Source of the DNA: Candidatus Methanomethylophilaceae archaeon
Lineage (GTDB): Archaea; Thermoplasmatota; Thermoplasmata; Methanomassiliicoccales; Methanomethylophilaceae
Assembly: GCA_007117455.1 (NCBI GenBank)
Contig: SKGM01000025.1
Coordinates: 1-35,210 of the forward strand
Reading direction: 5' to 3'
DNA length: 35,210 bases
The translations under genes were made by a program, and so were the position numbers. The notes beneath the pieces were generated by a model. It made no database searches and was not told the DNA's origin. It worked only from the letters and a program-made list of their open reading frames with translations. Position 1 is the stretch's first letter; each line of letters opens with the position of its first letter. Positions 1 to 8,892 of this stretch are shown here, piece by piece.

Positions 1-1
1 A

Positions 2-643
2 AAAACAAATCACATTCGTCTTCCACCGATGGGAGATGAAATCGTTGAGAGGATAATCGAACGCGCCTCCATGATCGATGTTGGAGATTGGAAGCTCATG
101 GAGGCTTATGGGCTGGTAACTGTCGCCATCTGCACCGGACTGCGTGCTAAGGAACTCCGGTTGCTTTCCGTCCATAACGTCATAATTGATGAGAATGGGG
201 CTAAGATTTTCGCTGAACGTGTCAAGGGAGAGGGGAGCTACGGGCAAGCCCGGTGGGTGCCTGTTCATATTGATGGGGTGGAAATCCTAAAGAGATACCT
301 CATAGCCAGAAGAATCAAACTCAAATCTTGTGGAAAAGACGAGGATGCATTATTCCCGCCGATATTCAATGACGGCGGTTTCCTCTCCTACAAGAGCATA
401 CGCATTTTCAAGACCTATGTGGAGAAGGATATTGGAGAGAGGTTCGACCTCCGGAAATGTAGACGAACTTTCGGTCAACGTGCAGTGAACGAAGGTCAAG
501 ACTTCCATAACGTTTCCCTTGCTATGGGTCACACATCCTTGGCCACCACGCAAAGGAACTACTGCGACAAGGAGCAGAAGTCCGCCGTAGAGGAAATGAG
601 ATCGTTCTGGTCGGAAAAGACCAAAAGAAGGGAGGGCGTCTGA
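2..643 (+). CDS. Tyrosine recombinase/integrase, C-terminal catalytic part (5' truncated by window edge)
   Basis: Frame stays open upstream of the ATG at 29 to the window edge. Motifs TGLRAKELRLL (first Arg), CRRTFGQRAV and LAMGHTSLATTQRNY (GH..T..Y-type catalytic tail) fit the tyrosine recombinase family. Confidence 0.85.
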   Translation, partial: KTNHIRLPPMGDEIVERIIERASMIDVGDWKLMEAYGLVTVAICTGLRAKELRLLSVHNVIIDENGAKIFAERVKGEGSYGQARWVPVHIDGVEILKRYLIARRIKLKSCGKDEDALFPPIFNDGGFLSYKSIRIFKTYVEKDIGERFDLRKCRRTFGQRAVNEGQDFHNVSLAMGHTSLATTQRNYCDKEQKSAVEEMRSFWSEKTKRREGV

Positions 644-696
644 TACGGTTACGATTCAATAGAAAAAATCTTTCATTGTCTGGATAAGGATTGTGG

Positions 697-769
697 CGAG
701 CCCGCGGGGATTCGAACCCCGGTCGTCGGCTCCGAAGGCCGAAAGGATAATCCACTACCCTACGGGCCC
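697..769 (-). tRNA. tRNA-Arg (anticodon TCG)
   Basis: Minus strand folds as a cloverleaf: acceptor GGGCCCG/CGGGCTC, anticodon stem-loop TCGGC-CTTCGGA-GCCGA, T arm CGGGG-TTCGAAT-CCCCG. No intron. Confidence 0.93.
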
Positions 770-824
770 GGGGAATCCTCTAATGGTCATGGTGTTCAAA
801 TAAGTTCGCCATATCCGCCATGGT

Positions 825-1874
825 TCAAGGCCGTATGCGACGGAATCCCAGAAGCTCCACGCCCTTGTCCCCGACCATTGAGAACAGTATCTCCTTCTTG
901 ACGCCGTGCGCCAACCTCACAGCGCGGGAGATCTCCGGCCAGGAGGTGCCCTTCTCCGCTGAGGTGGCATGCACCAGGTAACGGGCGTGGCATTTGTCGG
1001 GATGGTCCTCGTACATGCGGAAGTGGGTGCCGTACTTGAAGCCAGTCTTGACAAGAAGACCTTCATCCCGGAGATGGAAGTAGGCATCCTTGCGTATGGA
1101 GAACTCGTCCTGATGCCTCTCACCGAACTGTACGAGGGCATCGACATCCAACCGACCGTCACCGGAATCCACTTCCAGCACCCCTTTGGAGACCAGATAG
1201 GCGCTCTCGATTATCGACAGCTGCAGCACCTCGCCCATCAGCTTACCGAAGAACCCGGCATCCATGAGCACCGAGGCCTGCAATGGGTCGAACACGAACA
1301 CCCTGTCCTGTACCAGCGTCCCTTGGCACAGCTCGTCGGGAACGGTCATCTCCCACTTCGCTTTGGGTACACCGTAAGAGACCACGTAGTAAGTGATGTC
1401 CCCCTCCTCATCGACGACGCCGTACAACAGCTCACGCTTGTCATCCTTCAACAGTGCCAGGAGACGGAAGAACTCGATGATGTCGAACTTCGACCTCTCG
1501 GAGACCGCTTTCACCCAGTACTTCTCACGGCTACGGTTGGGCATGTCCCCGCGTCCGTAGACGCGGAGGTCGTAGTCTCCGGAGTCGGGTTTGACTATGA
1601 AGCCGCGTGACCTCAGCTCGGTGTAGACGAGGTACTTGATGTCGAACTCCGGTATCAGTGATGCGGAGTGGCGGAACAGCTCCGGGAAGCTCAGCTCCCG
1701 GCCTTCCTGGACCACGGTCAGCTTTCCGGATTGGAGGAGGAATGTCGCCTCTATCAGGTCCAGGTCCAGGCCGCCACCGCTGCGTGGATATCCGAAGAAG
1801 CCCCGGTTATGGAACTGGCTCCCCTCCTTCTGGTCGCGTATGATGACGGTGTCATCGACTAGCTCCCCTGGCAT
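825..1874 (-). CDS. endA: tRNA-splicing endonuclease EndA (two-repeat, ~350 aa form)
   Basis: Duplicated endonuclease-type repeats; C-terminal FKYGTHFRMYEDHPDKCHARYLVHA...VKKEILFSMV contains the expected Tyr/His/Lys catalytic region. Confidence 0.88.
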   Translation of the reverse strand: MPGELVDDTVIIRDQKEGSQFHNRGFFGYPRSGGGLDLDLIEATFLLQSGKLTVVQEGRELSFPELFRHSASLIPEFDIKYLVYTELRSRGFIVKPDSGDYDLRVYGRGDMPNRSREKYWVKAVSERSKFDIIEFFRLLALLKDDKRELLYGVVDEEGDITYYVVSYGVPKAKWEMTVPDELCQGTLVQDRVFVFDPLQASVLMDAGFFGKLMGEVLQLSIIESAYLVSKGVLEVDSGDGRLDVDALVQFGERHQDEFSIRKDAYFHLRDEGLLVKTGFKYGTHFRMYEDHPDKCHARYLVHATSAEKGTSWPEISRAVRLAHGVKKEILFSMVGDKGVELLGFRRIRP

Positions 1875-1932
1875 CGGTTTTCTGTACAGCGAGTGGGTAT
1901 AAATCGCTTACCTCCGTCCGAGGGAAGGGTTA

Positions 1933-3006
1933 ATGTCCGTAATCCCCGTTCAGGGGGACATGAAGAAGGTGATCATGAACCACGGTGCCGGTGGAGAGGT
2001 CATGCAGGAGTTCCTCTCCCAGCACGTGATATCCCATCTGAAGGGTGACCGTTCCGATGTTCCGTTGGAGGCCTTGGACGACTCCGCGGTGGTGGACGGT
2101 GTCGTGTTCACCACCGACGGCCATACCGTGAAGCCGTTGATATTCCCTGGAGGGGACATCGGTTCCCTGTCCGTCGCCGGAACGGTGAACGACGTATCGG
2201 TGATGGGTGCTGAGCCCATCGCCCTGTCCTGCGCCGTGGTGATGGAGGAGGGCTTGGAGATATCCACTGTGGACCACATAATGGCCTCCTTGGGTGCCAC
2301 CAGCCGTGCCTGCGGCGTACCGGTCGTGACCGGCGACACCAAGGTCATGGAGTCCGGCAGCATAGACGGCATGGTCATAGTGACCTCGGGCATAGGCAAG
2401 AGGTCCCCGCACATGGACGCTAACCTGGACAGGGCGAGGCGCTCCAGGGAGCTCAGGTCGAAATGGTTGACCGACGACAACGTCGCTGAAGGCGATGTGA
2501 TCATAGCGAGCGGACGGCTGGGTGACCATGGGGTGGCGATACTTTCCTTCCGCGAGGGTTACGGCTTCGAGACCGAGGTGCAGAGCGATGTCGCACCCTT
2601 GAACCGCATGATCGCCTCTGCCCTGGAGGCGGGAGGGGTGGTGACCATGAAGGACCCCACCCGCGGAGGCCTGGCTAACTGCCTGAACGAATGGTCCTCG
2701 AAATCCGGCGTGGGCATCGAGCTCGATGGACCATCGATACCGGTTAGCGACACGGTGTCCAACGCCTGCGACCTGTTGGGTATCGACCCCTTGAGCATCG
2801 GGAATGAGGGCAAGGTGGTCATCGCCTGTGTGCCGGAGGCGGCCGAGGATGTGCTCGCCGCCCTGCGCTCCCATCCTGAGGGCAGGGATGCGGCGGTCAT
2901 CGGTGTGGCCACCTCGAAGTACGACCGGGTGGTCATCAGGACGGAGATGGGCGGACGACGGGTGCTGGAGCCTCCGGTCGGAGACCCTGTGCCGAGGATC
3001 TGCTGA
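1933..3006 (+). CDS. hypE: Hydrogenase expression/formation protein HypE
   Basis: MNHGAGGEVMQEFL, DDSAVVDGVVFTTDGHTVKPLIFPGGDIGSLSVAGTVNDVSVMGAEP and C-terminal VPRIC are characteristic of HypE. TATA-like GGTATAAATCGC lies upstream. Confidence 0.95.
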   Translation: MSVIPVQGDMKKVIMNHGAGGEVMQEFLSQHVISHLKGDRSDVPLEALDDSAVVDGVVFTTDGHTVKPLIFPGGDIGSLSVAGTVNDVSVMGAEPIALSCAVVMEEGLEISTVDHIMASLGATSRACGVPVVTGDTKVMESGSIDGMVIVTSGIGKRSPHMDANLDRARRSRELRSKWLTDDNVAEGDVIIASGRLGDHGVAILSFREGYGFETEVQSDVAPLNRMIASALEAGGVVTMKDPTRGGLANCLNEWSSKSGVGIELDGPSIPVSDTVSNACDLLGIDPLSIGNEGKVVIACVPEAAEDVLAALRSHPEGRDAAVIGVATSKYDRVVIRTEMGGRRVLEPPVGDPVPRIC

Positions 3007-3007
3007 A

Positions 3008-3643
3008 TCAGATAGAGCGCTCTATCAGCATACCGAGAAGGAACACCACGACGCCGATGGCGGCCATGCGGAAACCGTTCAGCACCGGGCTCTTCTTCTT
3101 TCCAAGACGCCCCATCATCAGGCCGGTTACGAACAGCAGGCATATCGCTGCGCCTATCGCCGCCCAGGCAGCGACCTCCATGTCAGAGATCATCAGGATC
3201 GGTACCAGAGTGACAGTGGCCGCCAGCCAGGGGGCGAAGGCGTTCACTCCGGCGATGAGTATGACGCTTGTCTGCGACGTCCTCTCTATCGAGCTCCGGT
3301 CCAGCTTACGGAGCATGGCCCTCTCGATCTCCATGATGCGTATCCTCTGCTCCAACCTCTCGGCCTCGTAAACGGCCACAGCAGTGGACATGGTGAGCGC
3401 GAGACAGCTGGTTATGATGGTAAGCACCACCATCCTGGTCACCGGTTCGGTCACCAGGGCGGTGCCGATTATGACACCCAACACCACGAACGTGGAGTCG
3501 AAAACGGTGTTTATGAAGTACCGACGCATCGAAGGATAGGTCTCCGGCATCCGCAGGGCGTTGCTCACCGCCTCATAGCGCGACTCGCCGAGCACTCTGC
3601 TCATCACTGCGGAACGGTTCAGCTCGTTTCGCCAATTGGACAT
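3008..3643 (-). CDS. VIT1/CCC1-like integral membrane protein
   Basis: Several hydrophobic segments; RRYFINTVFDSTFVVLGVIIGTAL resembles the first helix of VIT1/CCC1-type transporters. Family call is tentative. Confidence 0.6.
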   Translation of the reverse strand: MSNWRNELNRSAVMSRVLGESRYEAVSNALRMPETYPSMRRYFINTVFDSTFVVLGVIIGTALVTEPVTRMVVLTIITSCLALTMSTAVAVYEAERLEQRIRIMEIERAMLRKLDRSSIERTSQTSVILIAGVNAFAPWLAATVTLVPILMISDMEVAAWAAIGAAICLLFVTGLMMGRLGKKKSPVLNGFRMAAIGVVVFLLGMLIERSI

Positions 3644-3737
3644 CTCGATACTGCTCTCCGAGGGTCAGTAAAAAGAACCTCTCCCCTCTCGATTACGGTC
3701 GTTATTTGTATACTTTTCGTTATCATCAAAATCAGGA

Positions 3738-6023
3738 CTATTGCCACGCCAGTCGGGGGTAGTCGACATCCTCATCGATGGTCCAGACCAGAGGGAAACT
3801 CCAGGATTCGAAGGTGGACTGCTGCCGCATCTCTTCGGTCGTCCTGCCGTCCACGCCGGCACTGCTCCCCGACCCGATTCCGTTCTCGGAGCCAGAGGTC
3901 TGGGTGTCCCAATGGCTGAGGGATATGGTTCCGCTGTGGCTGCCGATGAATGATCCCACCACACCGCCGCTACCGCTCGCCGCCCCGGTGGAGTAGCTGC
4001 GATCCACAGTACCGGAGTTCCTACCGATCAGGCCGCCGATGTTGAAGGTCCCGGAGGCGCTGCCCTCAGCGTAGCAATCGCTGATCGAGGCGGAGTTCTC
4101 CGCCACCAGTCCGCCTGATACCTGGTCGATGCTCACCGCATCCCCGGTCGCGTATGAACGGGAGATGGTGGCCTGTTCACGATTCCACCCGGCCAGGCCG
4201 CCGGCGTGGTTGTTAGCATTCACCTCACCGGTAGCATATGAGCGGGAGATGGTGGCCTCATCACGGTTATCCCCAACCAGGCCGCCGGCGTAATTACCGG
4301 CGGCCTGCACCTGGCCGGTCGCGTATGAGTCGCTGATGCTCGCATCGTTGTTCGTCCCCACCAAACCGCCGGTGAATGAGCCTCCGCTCTGGACATCACC
4401 GATCGCATGGGAGTTTTGTATGGTTGAACCAGAATTGGTGCCCACCAGGCCTCCGACGGAGTTGCCGGTGGAACTCACCGAGCCCGTGGCATAGGAATTG
4501 GATATCGACGACCCTTGGACGTTGTTTCCCACCAGTCCTCCAGTGTTTAGGGCGCCGTTGACAGGACCGGTTGCATACGAGTTAGCTACAGAGCCTCCAT
4601 TGTTTAAACCCACCAGGCCTCCGCACTCTTGAGCGGTGGATGACACCGTTGAGGATGAATGGGATGAGGAAATGGTTGCTCCATTGAGGTTGTATCCCAC
4701 CAGGCCGCCGGTCCTGCTTGTACCGGTCACTGCCGACGAGCTGCTGGAACCGGTTATCGATGCATCGCGGTTCTCGCCCACCAGGCCACCGACCTCAGAG
4801 CTGCCGGTCACAACCCCGTTGGATTGGGATGATGATATGCTAGCCTTTTCGTGGTTGAATCCCACCAATCCCCCTACCCTGCTACCGCCCGTCATCGCCG
4901 AGGAGCTGGTGGAACCGGTTATGGTGGAGTCACTGTTCTCGCCCACCAATCCTCCGAGCCTGGTGGTCCCGGAGACCGCACCGGAAGAGTGGCTGTCGGA
5001 AACGATGCCGTCCTCGGTGTTGGCACCCACCAGGCCGCCCACCCTCCAGTTACCGCTGGCGGATGCTGAGGAGGTGCTGTGGGTCACTGTGCTAGCCCGG
5101 TTCTCGCCCACCAGGCCTCCGGAGTAATGCAGGGTGCTTGCTGAGGAGCCGGTGGATATGGAGTTCGATATTGTGGCTCCGTTCAGGTTCCCTCCTGCCA
5201 GGCCACCGATGGAGGATGTGCCTGACACCGTCGCGCTGGACCTCGATGAGCTTATGGTCCCATAGTTATCACCGACCAGTCCACCAACCCAGTTGGAGCC
5301 TTTCACGGTACCTGAGGACCGGGAGTCCTCCACCGATCCTACTTGAAGGTTCCTGCCCACAACACCGCCGACATAGAGGTTACCAACCAATGAGACATCC
5401 GCCACCACCGACCTCACAGTCCCGGCATTGGAACCAGTGATGCCAGAGGCGTAATGGTTCCCGATTACGTTTCCGTCAACGATGCAGGACCTGATCTCGC
5501 CGTTGTTCCTCGAGGCGATTATGCCCACATGGTTGAAACCCTCCAGCTCCGCGGATTCGACCACCAGTCTCTTCACCTCGCCGGTGTCGAAGATGTGTGA
5601 GAACAGGCCCAGATTGCTGGTCCCAGGAGATATGATCCGCATACCGATGATCTTCTTGTTGTTGCCGTCCAGGCTTCCGCTGAACTGGTTGTTGGACGCT
5701 CCGAGGACCGCCCAGTCCCGATCACTGAGATCTATATCGTTGGCCAGTTTGTAATGGGCGCCCATATCCTCAGATATGTTCTCCAGGTCGCCGCGGTTGA
5801 AGATGATGAACGGGTCCTCGGGCGTGCCGGTCCCTGGGCCCAGTATCGGGGCCTCCGGGAGTTCTGGCCACCTCTCAGTGTCATCCTCCATCATCGCCGG
5901 GGCCAGGCTCATCGCGGTCACCATCAGGGTCCCCGCCAGAATAACTGTTATGGCCACCAGTAGGATGGTCCCGATCACCGGCGAAACCGCACGTTGATCA
6001 CCAGGGGCTTTTGAGATTTTCAT
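3738..6023 (-). CDS. Pilin-like N-terminus fused to GLUG-repeat surface protein
   Basis: N-terminus DQRAVSPVIGTILLVAITVILAG matches the archaeal pilin N-terminal pattern. Followed by about 18 GGLVG-N...I(S/T)xSxSxG repeats (GLUG motif). Stop codon TAG. Confidence 0.85.
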   Translation of the reverse strand: MKISKAPGDQRAVSPVIGTILLVAITVILAGTLMVTAMSLAPAMMEDDTERWPELPEAPILGPGTGTPEDPFIIFNRGDLENISEDMGAHYKLANDIDLSDRDWAVLGASNNQFSGSLDGNNKKIIGMRIISPGTSNLGLFSHIFDTGEVKRLVVESAELEGFNHVGIIASRNNGEIRSCIVDGNVIGNHYASGITGSNAGTVRSVVADVSLVGNLYVGGVVGRNLQVGSVEDSRSSGTVKGSNWVGGLVGDNYGTISSSRSSATVSGTSSIGGLAGGNLNGATISNSISTGSSASTLHYSGGLVGENRASTVTHSTSSASASGNWRVGGLVGANTEDGIVSDSHSSGAVSGTTRLGGLVGENSDSTITGSTSSSAMTGGSRVGGLVGFNHEKASISSSQSNGVVTGSSEVGGLVGENRDASITGSSSSSAVTGTSRTGGLVGYNLNGATISSSHSSSTVSSTAQECGGLVGLNNGGSVANSYATGPVNGALNTGGLVGNNVQGSSISNSYATGSVSSTGNSVGGLVGTNSGSTIQNSHAIGDVQSGGSFTGGLVGTNNDASISDSYATGQVQAAGNYAGGLVGDNRDEATISRSYATGEVNANNHAGGLAGWNREQATISRSYATGDAVSIDQVSGGLVAENSASISDCYAEGSASGTFNIGGLIGRNSGTVDRSYSTGAASGSGGVVGSFIGSHSGTISLSHWDTQTSGSENGIGSGSSAGVDGRTTEEMRQQSTFESWSFPLVWTIDEDVDYPRLAWQ

Positions 6024-6103
6024 TACGGCGTTAGGATATCAACCTGGCGCCATTTAATATTAATCTATCACAATCGTTGATGGTCGATGTCCCCTGCCAT
6101 CCC

Positions 6104-7333
6104 TCACTCTGACATGTAATCATCCAACCACAGGGCGTTGGGGTTGCGGGGGAGTACGATGGTCTTGCCCATATCCTCTAACTTGGCAGCCTGATGATAG
6201 CGCATGTAGACGTTCTGCTCGTCCACAGCGATGACCTCGATCTTACCGCTCCGGTGACTCATCACATAGCTGAACCTCTTCGCGAGGCCTGAGCACATCC
6301 CCTTGGCCTCCTCCACTATGCGATAGGACTCCTCTATGGGCACGGAGAAATGCCTGTTCCCCACGGTGGGGCGGCACTGGAACACGTAATATGGAGCGAC
6401 GCCGATGTACGAGAGCTCGTTCATCAACTCCGCCAGGGTGTGGGGGTTGGCGTTGACCTTCCTCAACAACGGGGTCTGGTTGCTCACAACCGCATTGGCT
6501 TTCTGGAGCATGTCCACGGCGGTGGTGCTCTGTTCGGTCAGCTCGCGGGGATGGTTGAACTGGGTCATCACGTAGATGCTGCGGTCGGGGGTGATGTGCT
6601 TCGATATCACCTCCATGAGCTCCGGGTCTTCCAGGATCCGATGGGGATGCACCGCCGGGACCTTGGTGCCCAGGCGTATTATGCGGACGTGCTCGATCTC
6701 CCGCAAAGACTCCAGGAGGCGGTCCAGTTTCGATGTGCCCATCATAAACGGGTCACCGCCGGTGACCAGGACGTTGCTTATCTCCGGCCTGGCGGCTATG
6801 TATTCTAAGGCGGCGTCGATGTTCAGAGGCGCCTCATCATGCTCATCCATGAACAGTCGTTTGCGGAAGCAGTAGCGGCACAGGCTGGCGCAGGTGCCGC
6901 TCGCCAGAAGCACGGCGGTCTGCTCGTACTTGTGCTCCAATCCGGGGGCGACGGTGTAATCACTCTCCCCGGAGGGGTCGAGACTCCCCCACCCCGCTAG
7001 CTCAGGGATGCTGGGGATGGCGATCATCCTCAATGGGTCCAGAGGGTCGGACCAATCGATCAATGACAGGTAGTACTCGGTGGTTCGGAAAGGGAATCTA
7101 TCTACGACCGCGGACAACTCATCCTTCTCTTCGGCCGTGAGGCCCTCTATGTCTTTGATTGTGTTAACGTAGATTTCAAACCCTCCTTTCGTTCCGGATA
7201 AAAATAACGCTATCCTATTTAACAAAAACGAATAGGGCGATATTTCACTGTTCTTGAGGCCCTCCGAATGTTCCCAGTGAATATCTGGACACGGCTGATG
7301 ACCATTCCTTTTTTGTGGTTTGGATGCCTGCAA
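6104..7333 (-). CDS. KamA-family radical SAM aminomutase (start codon uncertain; true start probably near 7175-7180)
   Basis: GTCASLCRYCFRKRLF (CxxxCxxC), NVLVTGGDPFMM, IIRLGTKVPAVHPHRI, VSNQTPLLRKVN and SGK near the C-terminus fit the lysine 2,3-aminomutase family. Confidence 0.85.
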   Translation of the reverse strand: MQASKPQKRNGHQPCPDIHWEHSEGLKNSEISPYSFLLNRIALFLSGTKGGFEIYVNTIKDIEGLTAEEKDELSAVVDRFPFRTTEYYLSLIDWSDPLDPLRMIAIPSIPELAGWGSLDPSGESDYTVAPGLEHKYEQTAVLLASGTCASLCRYCFRKRLFMDEHDEAPLNIDAALEYIAARPEISNVLVTGGDPFMMGTSKLDRLLESLREIEHVRIIRLGTKVPAVHPHRILEDPELMEVISKHITPDRSIYVMTQFNHPRELTEQSTTAVDMLQKANAVVSNQTPLLRKVNANPHTLAELMNELSYIGVAPYYVFQCRPTVGNRHFSVPIEESYRIVEEAKGMCSGLAKRFSYVMSHRSGKIEVIAVDEQNVYMRYHQAAKLEDMGKTIVLPRNPNALWLDDYMSE

Positions 7334-7437
7334 GGGCCTATTTTTCAGATCTCTGAACCCTACACCCTCGGGCGGTGCCCCGGTAATCTATTTAATGGAT
7401 TTACGTATAGACGAAAGCAGAGCCTAGGAGAGTTCTC

Positions 7438-8625
7438 ATGGTCAAGTTCCTACCCTTTCCCGGATTCAGACCCTCCCTCAAGGACGGGGAGAGCATCGAT
7501 GAACGTATCTCGCCACCTTACGATGTGATCTCCGCAGATGAGTTGAAGGGGCTGCAATCCAAGCCCCACAATGTAACCAGGATAACCTTGAGGCCGGTGG
7601 ATGGCCGCTACCTCGCCGCCCGGGAGGAGTTGGACTCCTGGATGGACGACGGCGTACTGGAACAGGATGGCCCGTCATTCTATCTGTACGAACAGGTCTT
7701 CGATGATTCCGGTGAGCGGTATGTCCGTTCCGGAATCGTAGGGATACTTGGTACTGAGCCATACTCAACCGGTAAGATAATCCCCCATGAGGAGACCTTC
7801 CCGAAGGTCAAGGAGGACCGTTTGAACCTCCTGCGTGACACAGAGACCCATTGCGAGTCCATATTCGGGATATCCGAGGGCCTGGACGAGGATCTGCAGG
7901 CCAGGATATCCTCGGATGCCGTCAGGGTCTATGAGACCGAGGATGAGAGGGGAGTGGTGCACCGTTTCTCGGTGATCAGCGACAATGGATTGGTGGATGA
8001 GATATCATCCGCCCTTGCGGAACAGCGGGTGCTCATAGCGGATGGGCACCACCGGTTCGAGACCGCTTGCACCTACGGCGAGGAGAACCCGGAGGCCAAG
8101 GGCAAGCAGTTCGTCATGGCCACCCTGGTAGCCTCAAACGACCCAGGCCTGGTGGTCTGGCCGACCCATCGCCTCCTTCGCTGCCAGGACTTCCTGGAGG
8201 ATGACTTCATCGAATCGCTCCGACAGGAGTTCGAGGTCATCGACTGTCCGGACACCGACGACCTGGACTATCACCTCGGACAGGGTGCCGACATGGGCAT
8301 AATACTCCGTTCCGGAATGGCCCTGGCGGTGTTCGCTGAGAAGCACGAGGACCCGCTTGACTCCCTAGACACCTACATCGCCCAGGAGAGGATCATGAAA
8401 GGGATACTCGGGTACGACCAGGGTAAAGTGGAGGTCAGCTTCGAGGCCCTCATGGACGAGGCCAAGAGGAGGATGAAGCATGAGGACCATGACCTGGCCA
8501 TCGTGTTCAACCCTCCGAGCCTGGACAAGGTATGGGAGATATCCGGCGCCGGGAAGAGGATGCCTAAGAAGAGCACATACTTCTTCCCCAAGATCTGGTC
8601 CGGTTTCGTCTACTACCGTATGTGA
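7438..8625 (+). CDS. DUF1015 family protein
   Basis: FLPFPGFRPSLKDGESIDERISPPYDVIS, EDRLNLLRDTETH and IADGHHRFETA match the DUF1015/COG4198 pattern. Confidence 0.85.
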   Translation: MVKFLPFPGFRPSLKDGESIDERISPPYDVISADELKGLQSKPHNVTRITLRPVDGRYLAAREELDSWMDDGVLEQDGPSFYLYEQVFDDSGERYVRSGIVGILGTEPYSTGKIIPHEETFPKVKEDRLNLLRDTETHCESIFGISEGLDEDLQARISSDAVRVYETEDERGVVHRFSVISDNGLVDEISSALAEQRVLIADGHHRFETACTYGEENPEAKGKQFVMATLVASNDPGLVVWPTHRLLRCQDFLEDDFIESLRQEFEVIDCPDTDDLDYHLGQGADMGIILRSGMALAVFAEKHEDPLDSLDTYIAQERIMKGILGYDQGKVEVSFEALMDEAKRRMKHEDHDLAIVFNPPSLDKVWEISGAGKRMPKKSTYFFPKIWSGFVYYRM

Positions 8626-8646
8626 GCGCATCCTCGGAAGACGATA

Positions 8647-8700
8647 CCATCAGAGTCACTGGAAACCGGTAAATTTTATTCCGTTCCTCTGACTCTGTGG
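8647..8700. other. 54-nt imperfect inverted repeat / long hairpin
   Basis: CCA-t-CAGAGTCA-ct-GGAA-ac-CGG-taaattttatt-CCG-TTCC-tc-TGACTCTG-TGG: 18 base pairs with small internal loops. Confidence 0.7.
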
Positions 8701-8725
8701 TCTTTTCCAAGGATGAACTGTGGCG

Positions 8726-8743
8726 GCCCTCGTTGAAGAGGGC
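8726..8743. other. Short hairpin GCCCTC-gttgaa-GAGGGC
   Basis: Perfect 6-bp stem with 6-nt loop between the DUF1015 gene and tRNA-Thr. Confidence 0.5.
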
Positions 8744-8768
8744 ATATGGGAAGTTAGAAGGAAAGTGG

Positions 8769-8840
8769 AGCCGCTGACGGGAATTGAACCCGCGACCTAC
8801 GCCTTACCAAGGCGTCGCTATACCCCTTAGCCACAGCGGC
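8769..8840 (-). tRNA. tRNA-Thr (anticodon GGT)
   Basis: Cloverleaf on the minus strand: acceptor GCCGCTG/CAGCGGC, anticodon stem-loop ACGCC-TTGGTAA-GGCGT, T arm GCGGG-TTCAATT-CCCGT. Confidence 0.94.
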
Positions 8841-8892
8841 CTACCCCCCTCAATTGCCCTATTGTTAATAAGCGTTTCTGAGAAGAGAATCT

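Noticed and set aside
969-1610. 213-aa ORF opposite endA
   Set aside because: Antisense to EndA with no recognisable family features.
1930-2874. Long minus-strand ORF (314 aa) opposite hypE
   Set aside because: His/Gly-rich low-information translation fully antisense to a clear HypE gene; artefact of GC-rich codon usage.
2804-3919. 371-aa plus-strand ORF spanning the hypE end and the VIT1-like gene
   Set aside because: Overlaps three confident genes; Arg/His/Gly-rich translation without motifs.
4636-5127. 163-aa ORF with repeated LxPTxPP units
   Set aside because: It is the antisense reading of the GLUG repeats (GGLVG codons), not an independent repeat protein.
3738-5600. Tandem DNA repeats considered as a CRISPR or satellite array
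   Set aside because: Periodicity is explained by degenerate protein-level GLUG repeats; no constant repeats with unique spacers.
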